Shown here piece by piece: positions 24,556 through 33,529 of a DNA stretch of 64,000 nt. Each line of letters starts with the position of its first letter. The stretch's first letter is position 1. The notes below the pieces were generated by a model, which saw only the letters and a list, made by a program, of their open reading frames with translations, searched no databases and was not told the origin of the DNA. A program made the position numbers and the translations under genes. This DNA is from CAVVYV01 sp963752585 (GTDB lineage: Bacteria; Actinomycetota; Thermoleophilia; Solirubrobacterales; 70-9). The stretch covers positions 310,001-374,000 of the forward strand of contig CAVVYV010000007.1 in assembly GCA_963752585.1 (NCBI GenBank), written 5' to 3'.

Positions 24556-27153
24556 CTATTCCGGGAGCTCGGCGAGCTCGCCGGTGTCGCCACCGGCCTC
24601 GCCGGAGGCTTCGCCCGGCTCGCCGGGGGCTTCGCCGGCGCCCCCGCCGCCCTTGCCGAGCACCCTGGGGAGATCGGCGATCCCGACCAGGACCTGGCGC
24701 GGCTTCGAGCCCTCGTAGCCGGAGATGATCCCTCGCCGCTCGAGCATGTCGATGAGGCGTCCGGCGCGGGTATAGCCGACCCTCATCCGCCGCTGGATCA
24801 TCGAGACCGAAGCGGTGCCGCTCTCGACGACCACCTGCGCGGCCTGGTCGAGAAGGTCGTCCTGATCGGGATCGAAGTCGTCGTCACCCTCGCCGTCAGC
24901 GGGAGGGGGCTCGGCCGCCTCGAGCAGCTCCTCGGCGAACTCGGGCTCGCCCTGCTGGGACCAGTGCGAGGTGATCCGGGCGATCTCCTCCTCGGTGACG
25001 AAGGCGCCCTGGATCCGCTGGAGCTTCGAGGTCCCGGCGGGCCGGAAGAGCATGTCGCCCTGGCCGAGCAGCGCCTCGGCGCCGCCCTGGTCGAGGATCA
25101 CCCGCGAGTCGACCTGCGAGGAGACGGCGAAGGCGATCCGGGCGGGAATGTTGACCTTGATCGTCCCGGTGATGATGTCGGTCGAGGGGCGCTGGGTCGC
25201 CAGCAACAGGTGGATGCCGACCGCTCGCGACTTCTGGGCGAGGCGGATGATCGCGTCCTCGACCTCGGCCGGGGCGACCATCATCAGGTCGGCGAGCTCG
25301 TCGATCACGCAGAGGATGTGCGGCAGCGGCGGCTCGCCGGCCTTCTCCCGCGCCCGGTTGAGCTCGGCGAGGTTGCGGGCCCGGGCCTCCCCCATCACCC
25401 CGTAGCGGCTCTCCATCTCGGCGATCAGGTTGTTGAGCACGTTCGCGGCGAGCCGCGGCGAGGTCACCACCGGCGTCAGCAGATGGGGGACGTTCTCGTA
25501 GTGGTTGAGCTCGACCCGCTTCGGGTCGACGAGGACCAGCCGAACCTCATTCGGCGAGGCGTGGAGCAGGATCGAGCTGAGGATCGCGTTGATGCTTCCG
25601 GACTTGCCCGAGCCGGTGGTGCCGGCGACCAGGGCGTGGGGCATCTTCTGAAGGTCGGTCCAGACGGCGTGGCCGGCGATGTCCTTGCCGAGCCAGGCGA
25701 CCAGCGGGGTCGAGCCCTGCGGCCGGCCGGCGTAGATGTCACCGAGGCGCACCAGCCGCCGCCGCTGGTTCGGCACCTCGACCCCGACCGCCTGCTTCCC
25801 GGGGATCGGCGCGAGGATCCGGATGTCGGTTGAGGCGAGCGCGTAGGCGAGGTCGTCCTTGAGCTGGGTGATCTTCGCGACCTTGGTCCCGGGCGCCAGC
25901 CGGAGCTCGTAGCGGCTCACGTGCGGCCCGACGACGGTGCCGACGATCTGGGCCTCGATCCCGAAGTGCCCGAGGGTCTCGAGCAGCGTCTTCCCGACGT
26001 TCTGATGGTCCTTGGTGTCGGGGCCCTTCTCGGGCTTGCCGCGCTCGAGCATCCGCTCGGCGACCGGGACCTCGTAGTCGATCTCGTCGGACTCGGTGAC
26101 CTCGGAGCGCTTTTCCCCCATCGGGGTCCGCTCGACCTCGATCTCATCTCCCCCTTTACGGGTTGCTCCCTTCGGGAGCACCCTCGCATCATCCGGCGGG
26201 GAGATCGCCTCGGTCTCGGTCGTCACCGGCCCGTCGGCGTCCTCGTCGGCGACCCGCACGGTCTCGTCGAAGTTCGCGATCGCCGACTCCTCCGGGCGCT
26301 CCTCGCCGGGGTCGCCCTCCCTGATCACGGGCTCGTCGTCGAGCGGCTCCGGCGGGCCGAAGATCGGGTCGGTGTCCACCGGATCGGTGTGGAGAAGGTC
26401 GGGGTCGGTCCTGATCTTGCTCTCCCTGATCGCGGTGGCGAAGCCGACTGTGCCGCGCTTCGCTCGCTCGAAGCCCCGGTGGCCGGCGGAGATCATGTCC
26501 GAGACCGAGCGCCCGCAGACGAGCAAGAGACCAGAGAGGAGAAGCAGGACGGCGATGATGTGGGCGCCGATCCGCTGGAACAGCGTGGTGGACGCCCAGT
26601 AGAGGACCTCGCCAAGGCCTCCGCCGTGGTGGGGGAAGAAGGCGGGGTCGAAGAGCTCGGTTCGGTTGCCGCCGGGGCCGAGGCCGGCGGTCTGCGCCGC
26701 CATCGCCAGCAGCAATCCGGCGACGATCGCTGCCACCCCGACCGCGACCGAACGCGGTGAGGGCAGCAGGGGACGGAGGATCAGGCCAAGCCCGGCAAGG
26801 CCAAGCGCGACCGGGACCACCACCGACCCGGCACCGACCGCGTATTCGAGCCCGGTCTCGGCGCCATTCCCGACGGCCCCCCCATTCCAGCCGAGGTAGA
26901 GGACGTAGCCGAGATAGACGGCGACGGCGATACAGCCGAGCCCGGCGAGATCGAGACGGCGCTGGAGCACCTCGGGCGAGGCGCGGCGGCGCCCACGCCC
27001 GCGCGCACCGGCACGGGCAGGACGGCGCCCGCCCTTCGAGGCGTTTGAGGGTCGCCGCCTGCGCCGAGGCGGTGGCTTCCGCTCCGGCGCGCCAAAAATC
27101 CGGTCTGCAAGCATCCGCCCAAGCTTCGACGCGGCCGAGAACACCCCTTCCAC
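24556..27153 (-). CDS. ftsK: DNA translocase FtsK/SpoIIIE
   Basis: 865 aa from GTG. Basic N-terminus, at least four membrane helices (about 70-215), a long acidic linker (about 225-375), then alpha/beta motor domains with Walker A GTTGSGKSG (about residue 512) and a C-terminal gamma winged helix (SVSMIQRRMRVGYTRAGRLID) that reads KOPS-type sequences. It pumps chromosomal DNA through the septum and assists dimer resolution. Residues about 321-332 (ARVLPKGATRK) are encoded by a copy of the hairpin repeat, inserted in frame within the disordered linker. Confidence 0.95.
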   Translation of the reverse strand: MEGVFSAASKLGRMLADRIFGAPERKPPPRRRRRPSNASKGGRRPARAGARGRGRRRASPEVLQRRLDLAGLGCIAVAVYLGYVLYLGWNGGAVGNGAETGLEYAVGAGSVVVPVALGLAGLGLILRPLLPSPRSVAVGVAAIVAGLLLAMAAQTAGLGPGGNRTELFDPAFFPHHGGGLGEVLYWASTTLFQRIGAHIIAVLLLLSGLLLVCGRSVSDMISAGHRGFERAKRGTVGFATAIRESKIRTDPDLLHTDPVDTDPIFGPPEPLDDEPVIREGDPGEERPEESAIANFDETVRVADEDADGPVTTETEAISPPDDARVLPKGATRKGGDEIEVERTPMGEKRSEVTESDEIDYEVPVAERMLERGKPEKGPDTKDHQNVGKTLLETLGHFGIEAQIVGTVVGPHVSRYELRLAPGTKVAKITQLKDDLAYALASTDIRILAPIPGKQAVGVEVPNQRRRLVRLGDIYAGRPQGSTPLVAWLGKDIAGHAVWTDLQKMPHALVAGTTGSGKSGSINAILSSILLHASPNEVRLVLVDPKRVELNHYENVPHLLTPVVTSPRLAANVLNNLIAEMESRYGVMGEARARNLAELNRAREKAGEPPLPHILCVIDELADLMMVAPAEVEDAIIRLAQKSRAVGIHLLLATQRPSTDIITGTIKVNIPARIAFAVSSQVDSRVILDQGGAEALLGQGDMLFRPAGTSKLQRIQGAFVTEEEIARITSHWSQQGEPEFAEELLEAAEPPPADGEGDDDFDPDQDDLLDQAAQVVVESGTASVSMIQRRMRVGYTRAGRLIDMLERRGIISGYEGSKPRQVLVGIADLPRVLGKGGGGAGEAPGEPGEASGEAGGDTGELAELPE
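26158..26191. repeat. Dispersed hairpin repeat, copy B (inside ftsK)
   Basis: ACGGGTTGCTCC, a short CTTCG loop, then GGAGCACCCTCGCATCA; same arms and 3' flank as the copy at 17792. It contributes in-frame codons to the FtsK linker. In another minus frame it reads MRGCSRREQPVK, close to the peptide of copy A. Confidence 0.75.
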
Positions 27154-27202
27154 CCGCCTAAAGCCGAGCTCAAGGATCCGCTGTGGGCCTCAAATCCGGC
27201 TC

Positions 27203-27208
27203 TACTCT
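27203..27208 (+). promoter_or_regulatory. -10 box of leaderless promoter for the two-component operon
   Basis: TACTCT, then TGAGGTT (7 nt), then GTG at 27216. This box decides the start codon of the response regulator. Confidence 0.5.
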
Positions 27209-27215
27209 TGAGGTT

Positions 27216-27911
27216 GTGCCCGAGCAGGCGACAGCCTCCGCACGCGTGCTGGTGGTCGAGGACGACGCGGCGATCGCCGACGTCCTCCGCCGCTCGCTGC
27301 GCGCCGAGGGCCACGAGGTGCGAAGCGCCGGAGACGGCGCCGAAGCGCTGACCGCCGCCGAGCAGTTCGTTCCCGACCTGGTCGTCCTCGACCTCGGCCT
27401 CCCCCGCCTCGACGGGATCGAGGTGCTGAAGCGCCTGCGGGCCGACAGCGACGTCCCGGTGCTCATCCTCACCGCCCGCACGGAGACCGGCGAGCGGGTC
27501 GAAGGCCTCGACAGCGGCGCCGACGACTACCTGCCGAAGCCGTTCGAGCGGGAGGAGCTGCTCGCCCGGATCAGAGCGCTGCTGCGACGCCGACCCCCCC
27601 GCGGGAGCGCCTCGATCGTCGTCGGCGACCTCCAGCTCAATCCCGACACCCGTGAGGTGAAGCGCGCGGGGCGCGAGATCGAGCTCACCAATCGCGAGTT
27701 CGAGCTACTCGAGTACCTGGCCCGCAACCAGAAGCTGGTCGTCTCGCGGGAGCGCCTGCTCGAGGACGTCTGGGGATACGACCCCTTCGAGCAGACGAAC
27801 ACGATCGACGTATTCATCTCGAACCTGCGCCGGAAGCTCGAGGCGGGCGGCGAGCCGCGGCTGCTCCAAACCAAGCGCGGCGCCGGCTACGTGCTGAAGG
27901 CCGAGCAGTGA
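27216..27911 (+). CDS. OmpR/PhoB-family response regulator
   Basis: 231 aa. Receiver domain with acidic pocket VVEDD, phosphorylation site D59 (LVVLDLGLP), T87 and K108 (YLPKPF), then a C-terminal winged helix (EIELTNREFELLEYLARN and NTIDVFISNLRRKLE...GAGYVLK). It binds DNA as a dimer after phosphorylation. The start at GTG 27216 is preferred to 27183 because it follows a promoter-like box and trims non-conserved residues. Its stop overlaps the kinase gene by 4 nt. Confidence 0.93.
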   Translation: MPEQATASARVLVVEDDAAIADVLRRSLRAEGHEVRSAGDGAEALTAAEQFVPDLVVLDLGLPRLDGIEVLKRLRADSDVPVLILTARTETGERVEGLDSGADDYLPKPFEREELLARIRALLRRRPPRGSASIVVGDLQLNPDTREVKRAGREIELTNREFELLEYLARNQKLVVSRERLLEDVWGYDPFEQTNTIDVFISNLRRKLEAGGEPRLLQTKRGAGYVLKAEQ

Positions 27912-29323
27912 GGCTCGGCCCGCTCCAGCGTATCCCGGTCCGGTGGCGGATCGCGACCGCGACCGCCGGGCTCACCCTGCTGATCCTGGTCGTCTTCGCC
28001 CTCGTCCTCGGCAACATGGTCGGCGACCGAATCCGGGACGACTTCGACGACGAGCTCAGGAATGTCGCCGGTGCGCTGGCCGCGGAGACCCGGGTCGCCA
28101 CCAACCCGAGCACCGGTGAGCCGGTCCTCTTCGCACCCCGGCTCCACGACTTCGCGATGGTCGAGGACGCGGTGATCCGGGTGGTCGACCAGGACGGCAA
28201 CCCGCTCGCCACCACCGATCCCTCTGCGCCTCTCGGGCCGCCGCGACAGGGGATTCAAGACGTCGGCGGCGTCAAGGTCGCGACCGAGCCGATCGCAGCC
28301 TCCGAGCTTCAGGACTACGCCGTTCAGTACGCGCGGCCCGATGACGACGTCGACGCTACCGTCAGCCGCGTCTGGCTCTTCCTCGGGGCTGGCGTCCTCG
28401 GTGGCAGCGTGCTTGCCCTGCTCGCCGGCCTCGCGATCGCCGACCGGGCGATGCGCCCGATCGCCTCGCTCACCGCCCTCGCGCGCGACATCGCCAGCAC
28501 CCGGGACCCGTCGCGGCGGATGCCGATTCCTGCCGCCGACGACGAGGTCGGCGAGCTGGCGACGACCATGGACGGGATGCTCGAGGCGCTCGACGAGGCG
28601 CGCTCCGAGCGCGAGCAGGCGCTCGAGCGTCAGCGGGAGTTCGTCGCCGATGCCTCCCACGAGCTTCGCACCCCCCTGACGAGTGTCCAGGCGAACCTCG
28701 AGCTGCTCCAGGCCGCCGGCGGCGCCGGCGACGACCAGGCGGTCGACTCGGCGCTCGCCTCGACCAAGCGGATGTCGAGGCTGGTCTCGGACCTGCTGCT
28801 GCTCGCCCGCGCCGACGCCGGACGGCGTGCGGCCCGCACCGAGCTCGATCTCAGCGCCACCGCCGCCGAGGCGCTGGAGGAGGTGACCCCGCTGGCGGGC
28901 GAGCGGAAGCTCGAGGGCGAGCTCGGCGAGCAGCTTCCGCTGGTCGGCAACCCCGACGAGCTCCACCGGCTGGTTCGCAACCTGCTCGAGAACGCGGTCC
29001 GCCACACGCCGGAGGGCTCGACCGTGAGGCTGCGGGCCGCCCGCGAGGGGACCGATGCGGTGCTCGAGGTGAGCGACGACGGCCCCGGGATCCCGGCGGG
29101 CAAGGAGAGGCAGATCTTCGAGCGCTTCGTCCGCGGCGAGGGCCCCGCCGACACCGCCGCCGGCGGTGGCAGCGGCCTCGGGCTGGCGATCGTCCGCGCC
29201 GTCGCCGAGTCACACGGCGGCTCGGTGGAGGCCGGTCGCTCGAGCTCGGGTGGCGCCCGGTTCACGGTCCGCCTCCCCCTCCAGGGAGCTCCGGCGCGAG
29301 AGACCGAGCCGGCAGAGATTTAG
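27908..29323 (+). CDS. HAMP-containing sensor histidine kinase
   Basis: 471 aa from GTG. Membrane helix 1 (about 16-37), extracytoplasmic sensor of about 115 residues, membrane helix 2 (about 155-178), HAMP (about 179-232), HisKA with His251 in ADASHELRTPLTS, HATPase_c with N box NLLENAVRHT, G1 DDGPGIP and G2 GSGLGLAIV. Cognate kinase of the preceding regulator, with translational coupling. The signal is unknown; targets may include genes elsewhere. Confidence 0.93.
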   Translation: MRLGPLQRIPVRWRIATATAGLTLLILVVFALVLGNMVGDRIRDDFDDELRNVAGALAAETRVATNPSTGEPVLFAPRLHDFAMVEDAVIRVVDQDGNPLATTDPSAPLGPPRQGIQDVGGVKVATEPIAASELQDYAVQYARPDDDVDATVSRVWLFLGAGVLGGSVLALLAGLAIADRAMRPIASLTALARDIASTRDPSRRMPIPAADDEVGELATTMDGMLEALDEARSEREQALERQREFVADASHELRTPLTSVQANLELLQAAGGAGDDQAVDSALASTKRMSRLVSDLLLLARADAGRRAARTELDLSATAAEALEEVTPLAGERKLEGELGEQLPLVGNPDELHRLVRNLLENAVRHTPEGSTVRLRAAREGTDAVLEVSDDGPGIPAGKERQIFERFVRGEGPADTAAGGGSGLGLAIVRAVAESHGGSVEAGRSSSGGARFTVRLPLQGAPARETEPAEI

Positions 29324-29344
29324 CAGTCGTTCAGATTCGACTAA

Positions 29345-29482
29345 TAGATTGCTCACCGGACGAGACACCACCCGCCGGGATGCGAAACCCCACGCACCCG
29401 GCGGGATCAAGTTGAGGGCAAGGTAGCCCTCAGCATCGCCCCCGGGGGTCGTCCCTCCCTCGACCCTCGGGGGCTTCTCTTT
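29345..29482 (+). ncRNA. Candidate structured RNA with intrinsic terminator
   Basis: Downstream of the sensor kinase. A TAGATT box (29345-29350) is followed by three consecutive hairpins: CCCGCCGGG/CCCGGCGGG with inner TGCG/CGCA (29371-29405), TGAGGGC/GCCCTCA (29413-29432) and the terminator (29439-29473). A transcript of about 125 nt is possible. Alternatively this is only the structured 3' UTR of the kinase mRNA. No known RNA family recognised. Confidence 0.4.
29439..29482 (+). terminator. Rho-independent terminator after the two-component operon
   Basis: 13-pair stem, CCCCCGGGGGTCG against CGACCCTCGGGGG (one G-U wobble), 9-nt loop TCCCTCCCT, then the pyrimidine-rich tail TTCTCTTT. It ends plus-strand transcription before the convergent DUF899 gene. 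Confidence 0.8.
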
Positions 29483-29499
29483 CCCCCCACGCGGCGCTC

Positions 29500-30226
29500 T
29501 CAGTACTCGTCGTGGCGCCGGAGCCAGTGCGGCTCGCCAGCCTCCTCCTGTCGGCCCAGGGGAGTCCGGTCGAGCAGGAAGTAGTAGGCCAAGCCCCCCT
29601 CGAGCCCGCGCGCCGTGGTCACGTAGGTCCGGTAGACAACGCCGTCCGAGAGCCTGTACGCGCTCAGGCCCGGCGCCTCGGCGACGTATCCCGCCACGTC
29701 CGTTCCGGACCTCTCCGCCATCTGCTCAACGGCAGGTGGGATCTCGCCCTCCAGGAACGGCTTCAGCTCCTCCTCGGTGTGGGTGAAGCCGATGTCGCGG
29801 TTGAAGTCGCTGCCGGCGGTCGAGGCCCAGTCGATGCTCCACCCCATACGCTTCCTGTAGGCCTGGAGCTTGTCGAGTGGCGCCCGCGAGACGAGCATCA
29901 ACTGGGTGTCCCGAGCCTTCAGGTGAGGCACGTTCGGATCGAGAGTGTCCGTGATCGAGCTGCAGACCGTGCAGCCCAGCCTCGTAGGCGGGGCCGAACA
30001 TGAAGTGGTAGATGAGCAGCTGCGAGCGCCCGTCGAATAGCTCCGCCAGCGACTTGGTGCCGTCCGCGGTCTCGAAGCTGTACTCCTTCTCGACCGGGAC
30101 CCACGGGAGCTCCAGCCTCTGCTTCGTGAGCTCGTCATTGAGCCGGGTGAGCTCCTTCTCGCGCTTGAGCAGCTCGTCGCGGGCGGTCTGCCACTCATCC
30201 TGCGCTCCAACCTTGTGTTCAGGCAT
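29500..30226 (-). CDS. DUF899 (thioredoxin-like) family protein, frameshifted in this sequence
   Basis: Two frames join to one protein. From ATG 30226: EWQTARDELLKREKELTRL, VPVEKEYSFETADG and LLIYHFMFGPAYEAG; one extra C near 29973-29976 shifts the frame, and the other frame continues as CTVCSSITDTLDPNVPHL, VSRAPLDKLQAYRKRMGW and a C-terminal YYFLLDRTPLGRQEE. This is a typical DUF899 protein with a CxxC-like thioredoxin-fold site; function poorly known. GGAGG lies 6 nt before the ATG, just after the rnj stop, so it ends the dapA-rnj operon. Confidence 0.75.
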
Positions 30227-30235
30227 CGGTTCCTC

Positions 30236-31897
30236 CTAGACCTCGACGACGACCGGTAGCACCAGCGGCCGGCGGCGGAGCTTCTCGTAGACGAACTCGG
30301 CGATGTCGTCGTGGAGGTCTTCCTGGATCAGGGCGACCTCTCGCACCTGGTCCTCGGCCGCGTCCGCCAGGGTCTCGGAGACCACGTCACGGAGCTCCTC
30401 GCGAAGCCCGTCGGCCTCCTCGACGAATGGGACGCCGCGGAAGATCACCTCCGGCTCGGCCACCTGGGAGCCGTCGTCGGCGGAGATCGTAGTGACGACG
30501 ATGAAGACGCCGTCGTCGGAGAGCTTCCGGCGGTCGCGGAGGGCGAACTCGTCGGGCTCGCCGACCGCGACGCCGTCGACGAAGATCATGCTGGCGTGGA
30601 CGTCCTCGCCGAACCGGGCGCCTTTGCCGTCGAACTCGAGGGCGAGGCCGTTGCGGCCGATGAAGATCCGCTCGCGGTCGATCCCTACCGAGGCGGCGAG
30701 ATCGGCGTGGAGGCGCAGCCGCTTGTGGTCCCCGTGGAAGGGGAAGACGTTCCGTGGCTTGGTCAGGTTGAGCATCAGCTTCAGTTCCTCCTGCCAGCCG
30801 TGGCCGGAGGCGTGGATCGGGGCGTCCTGTGCGGTCACCACCTGGGCGCCGATCTGGAAGATCCGGTCGATCGTCTCGTTCACCGAGCGCTCGTTGCCGG
30901 GGATCGGGGTGGCGGAGAAGATCACCGTGTCCCCCGAGTGCAGCTCGACGTCGGGGTGGTCGCGGTGCGCCATCCGACGCAGGGCCGAGAGCGGCTCGCC
31001 CTGGCTCCCGGTCGAGATCACCACCACCTTGTCGTCCGGGAAATCCTCGACCTCCTTCGGCTGGATGAACAGTCCCTCGGGAGCGGCGGCGATCCCGAGG
31101 TTGGAGGCGATGTTGAAGTTCTTCCGCATCGAGCGCCCCACCAGCGCCACCCGCCGGTCGAGCTTCGCCGCCGCGTCGATCGCCTGCTGGACCCGATGGA
31201 CGTTGGAGGCGAACGAGGTGACGATGATCCGGCCCTCGCAACGCCCGAACACCTCGAGCAGCGCCGGCCCGACGCTTGACTCCGATGGAGCGACCCCCGG
31301 GCGGTCGGCATTGGTGGAGTCGCCGCAGAGGCAGAGGACGCCGTCGCGGCCGAGCTCGGCGAGCCGCGAGACGTCGGCCGGATTCCCGTCGACGGGCGTC
31401 TGGTCGAACTTGTAGTCGCCGGTGACCAGCACCGTGCCGTCCTCGGTGTAGAGGGCGACCGCCCGCGCGTCTGGGATCGAGTGCGACATGTGAACCAGCT
31501 CGATCCCGAAGGGCCCCGCGGTGACCTTCTCCCCCGCCGGGAGCTCCTCGAGGGGGACGTCGCGGAGCTTGTGCTCGTCGAGCTTCGATCTGACCATCCC
31601 GATCGTCAGCAGGCCCCCGTAGATCACCGGCGGCATCCCGATCTCGCGGAGAACGTAAGGAAGGGCGCCGACGTGGTCCTCGTGGCCGTGGGTGAGCACG
31701 ATCGCCTCGATGTCGTCGGCGCGCTCGCGCAGGGTCGAGAAGTCGGGAAGGACGAGGTCGATGCCGAGCATGTCCGCGGTCGGGAACATCAGCCCGGTAT
31801 CGACGACGACGATCCGCCCGTCGATCTCGACGACGGTCATGTTCTTGCCGATCTCCCCCAACCCCCCGAGCGGGAGGATCCGCACGCCGGAGGCCAA
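30236..31897 (-). CDS. rnj: Ribonuclease J
   Basis: 553 aa from TTG 31897 (a GTG at 31885 is possible). Metallo-beta-lactamase core with zinc motif THGHEDH (69-75), SHSIPDA, GDYKFDQTPVDG, beta-CASP domain with VGRSMRKNFNIA and SGHGWQEELKLML, and a C-terminal domain. Dual 5'-3' exo- and endonuclease for mRNA decay and rRNA maturation. It starts 1 nt after the dapA stop, the common dapA-rnj pairing. Confidence 0.95.
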   Translation of the reverse strand: MASGVRILPLGGLGEIGKNMTVVEIDGRIVVVDTGLMFPTADMLGIDLVLPDFSTLRERADDIEAIVLTHGHEDHVGALPYVLREIGMPPVIYGGLLTIGMVRSKLDEHKLRDVPLEELPAGEKVTAGPFGIELVHMSHSIPDARAVALYTEDGTVLVTGDYKFDQTPVDGNPADVSRLAELGRDGVLCLCGDSTNADRPGVAPSESSVGPALLEVFGRCEGRIIVTSFASNVHRVQQAIDAAAKLDRRVALVGRSMRKNFNIASNLGIAAAPEGLFIQPKEVEDFPDDKVVVISTGSQGEPLSALRRMAHRDHPDVELHSGDTVIFSATPIPGNERSVNETIDRIFQIGAQVVTAQDAPIHASGHGWQEELKLMLNLTKPRNVFPFHGDHKRLRLHADLAASVGIDRERIFIGRNGLALEFDGKGARFGEDVHASMIFVDGVAVGEPDEFALRDRRKLSDDGVFIVVTTISADDGSQVAEPEVIFRGVPFVEEADGLREELRDVVSETLADAAEDQVREVALIQEDLHDDIAEFVYEKLRRRPLVLPVVVEV

Positions 31898-31898
31898 G

Positions 31899-32771
31899 CT
31901 AGGCGGCCGTCGCAGTCAGGAGCCCCTGCGCCTCCAGCGCCTGCCGGACCGCCGTCCGCTGCGCATCGTCGGCCTCGACGATCGGGAGGCGGGCGCGGGA
32001 CGAGCAGACCCCGAGCAGCTCCAGGCCGGCCTTCACCGGGATCGGGTTGGTGACGCCGAGGACCTGGTAGAGGGGCCGGAGCTTCTCGTCGATCGACCGG
32101 GCGCGGTCGAGATCGCCCGCCTGGACCGCGTCGTAGATCTTCCGCATCTGGGGCCCGACCAGATGCGAGGCGACCAGAATCCCTCCGGGCCCCCCCATCT
32201 CCAGAGTCCGGAGGAAGGTGCCGTCGTTGCCCGCCAGGACCCTGAGCCCGTCGATCGGCTGCAGCTCCTCGTCGTTCGCCTGCTTCACCCCGATCACGTT
32301 CTCGATCCCCGCGAGCTCCGCCAATAGGTCGGGCGGCAGGTTGACCACCACCCGCGACGGGATGTTGTAGAGGAGCACGGGGATCCCGGCGGCCTCGGCG
32401 ACCGCCTCGTAGTGGGCCTTGATCCCGGCCGGGTTGGGCTTGTTGTAGTAGGGGGTGACGGCGAGCACCGCGTCGGCGCCGGCGTCCGCGGCGGCCGCCG
32501 ACAGCCGCTGTGAGTGCCGGGTGTCGTTGGAGCCGGTGCCCGAGATCAGCAGCGTCTCGGGGCCGAGCTCGTCCCTGATCGCCCCCAGCAGCGAGATCTT
32601 CTCGTCGTCGGAGAGGGTGGGCGACTCGCCCGTGGTCCCGGTGAGAACCAGCCCGTGAGAGCCGTGTTCGATCAGGTACCGCGCCAGCTTCCGGGCGGTG
32701 GCCTCGTCCACCGATTCGTCCTCGGCGAACGGGGTCACCATCGCCGTGATCACTCCTCCGATCTCAGGCAT
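31899..32771 (-). CDS. dapA: 4-hydroxy-tetrahydrodipicolinate synthase
   Basis: 290 aa TIM barrel. TGTTGES (44-50), YYNKP (109-113), LLYNIPSR and the Schiff-base Lys K163 in IGVKQAN. It condenses pyruvate with aspartate semialdehyde, the entry to DAP and lysine. dapB lies upstream in the same direction; a GATACT box 7 nt before the ATG suggests separate leaderless transcription as well. Confidence 0.96.
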   Translation of the reverse strand: MPEIGGVITAMVTPFAEDESVDEATARKLARYLIEHGSHGLVLTGTTGESPTLSDDEKISLLGAIRDELGPETLLISGTGSNDTRHSQRLSAAAADAGADAVLAVTPYYNKPNPAGIKAHYEAVAEAAGIPVLLYNIPSRVVVNLPPDLLAELAGIENVIGVKQANDEELQPIDGLRVLAGNDGTFLRTLEMGGPGGILVASHLVGPQMRKIYDAVQAGDLDRARSIDEKLRPLYQVLGVTNPIPVKAGLELLGVCSSRARLPIVEADDAQRTAVRQALEAQGLLTATAA

Positions 32772-32778
32772 CGGACTC

Positions 32779-32784
32779 AGTATC
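32779..32784 (-). promoter_or_regulatory. -10 box of leaderless promoter for dapA-rnj
   Basis: GATACT, then 7 nt, then the ATG at 32771. Confidence 0.45.
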
Positions 32785-32804
32785 GCAAGCCGCGCGGGGG
32801 ACGA

Positions 32805-33494
32805 TCAGGCGGAATCGAGCAGGGCTTCGAGGCCGACCGTGAAGCGGTCGGGAAGCTCGGGGACCCTGCGGACCGCGAGGAGGACGCCGGGCATGAAGCT
32901 CCCCCGGTCGACGGAATCGTGTCGGATCGAGAGGGTCTGGCCCTCACCGCCGAAGATCACCTCCTGGTGTGCGACCAGCCCCGGCAGGCGCACCGAGTGG
33001 ATCGGCTCGTGGACCTCGCCCCCTGCCTCCCGGATCAACTCGGCGGTCCGCTTCGCGGTCCCGGAGGGGGCGTCTTTCTTCTGGTCGTGGTGGAGCTCGA
33101 CGATCTCCGCCTCGGGCATGTGCGGGGCGACCAGCTTCGCCGCCTCCATCATCAGGACCGCCCCGATCGCGAAGTTGGGGGCGACGAAACACTTCGCCTC
33201 GCCGCTTGTGGCCTCGACCGTCTTCCGGAGCTCCTCGAGATCGAATCCGGTGCTGCCGACCACTGCGTGGACCCCGGCCTCGATCGCGTCGAGGACGTTC
33301 GCCGGAGCCGCATCGGGCGTGGTGAAGTCGACCATCACCATGGCCCCATCGAGGACGTCGGCGAGCTTCGTGTCGAGCGCGGGATCAGCACGGCCCACCA
33401 GCTCCATGCCATCCGCCCCCTCGACCGCACCGCAGACGGTCTCCCCCATCCGCCCGGCGGCGCCGGATACCACCACCTTGATCGGCTCGCTCAT
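32805..33494 (-). CDS. dapB: 4-hydroxy-tetrahydrodipicolinate reductase
   Basis: 229 aa, a little short for the family. Dinucleotide motif SGAAGRMG (10-17), VDFTTPDA, and the substrate loop ELHHDQKKDAPSGTA with the catalytic His/Lys. It reduces the DapA product with NAD(P)H to tetrahydrodipicolinate, the substrate of DapL. TAACAT lies 7 nt before the ATG. Confidence 0.95.
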   Translation of the reverse strand: MSEPIKVVVSGAAGRMGETVCGAVEGADGMELVGRADPALDTKLADVLDGAMVMVDFTTPDAAPANVLDAIEAGVHAVVGSTGFDLEELRKTVEATSGEAKCFVAPNFAIGAVLMMEAAKLVAPHMPEAEIVELHHDQKKDAPSGTAKRTAELIREAGGEVHEPIHSVRLPGLVAHQEVIFGGEGQTLSIRHDSVDRGSFMPGVLLAVRRVPELPDRFTVGLEALLDSA

Positions 33495-33501
33495 CGCGGC
33501 G

Positions 33502-33507
33502 ATGTTA
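33502..33507 (-). promoter_or_regulatory. -10 box of leaderless promoter for dapB
   Basis: TAACAT, then CGCCGCG (7 nt), then the ATG at 33494. Confidence 0.5.
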
Positions 33508-33529
33508 TGCGCCCGGGTCCCCGAGTGGA

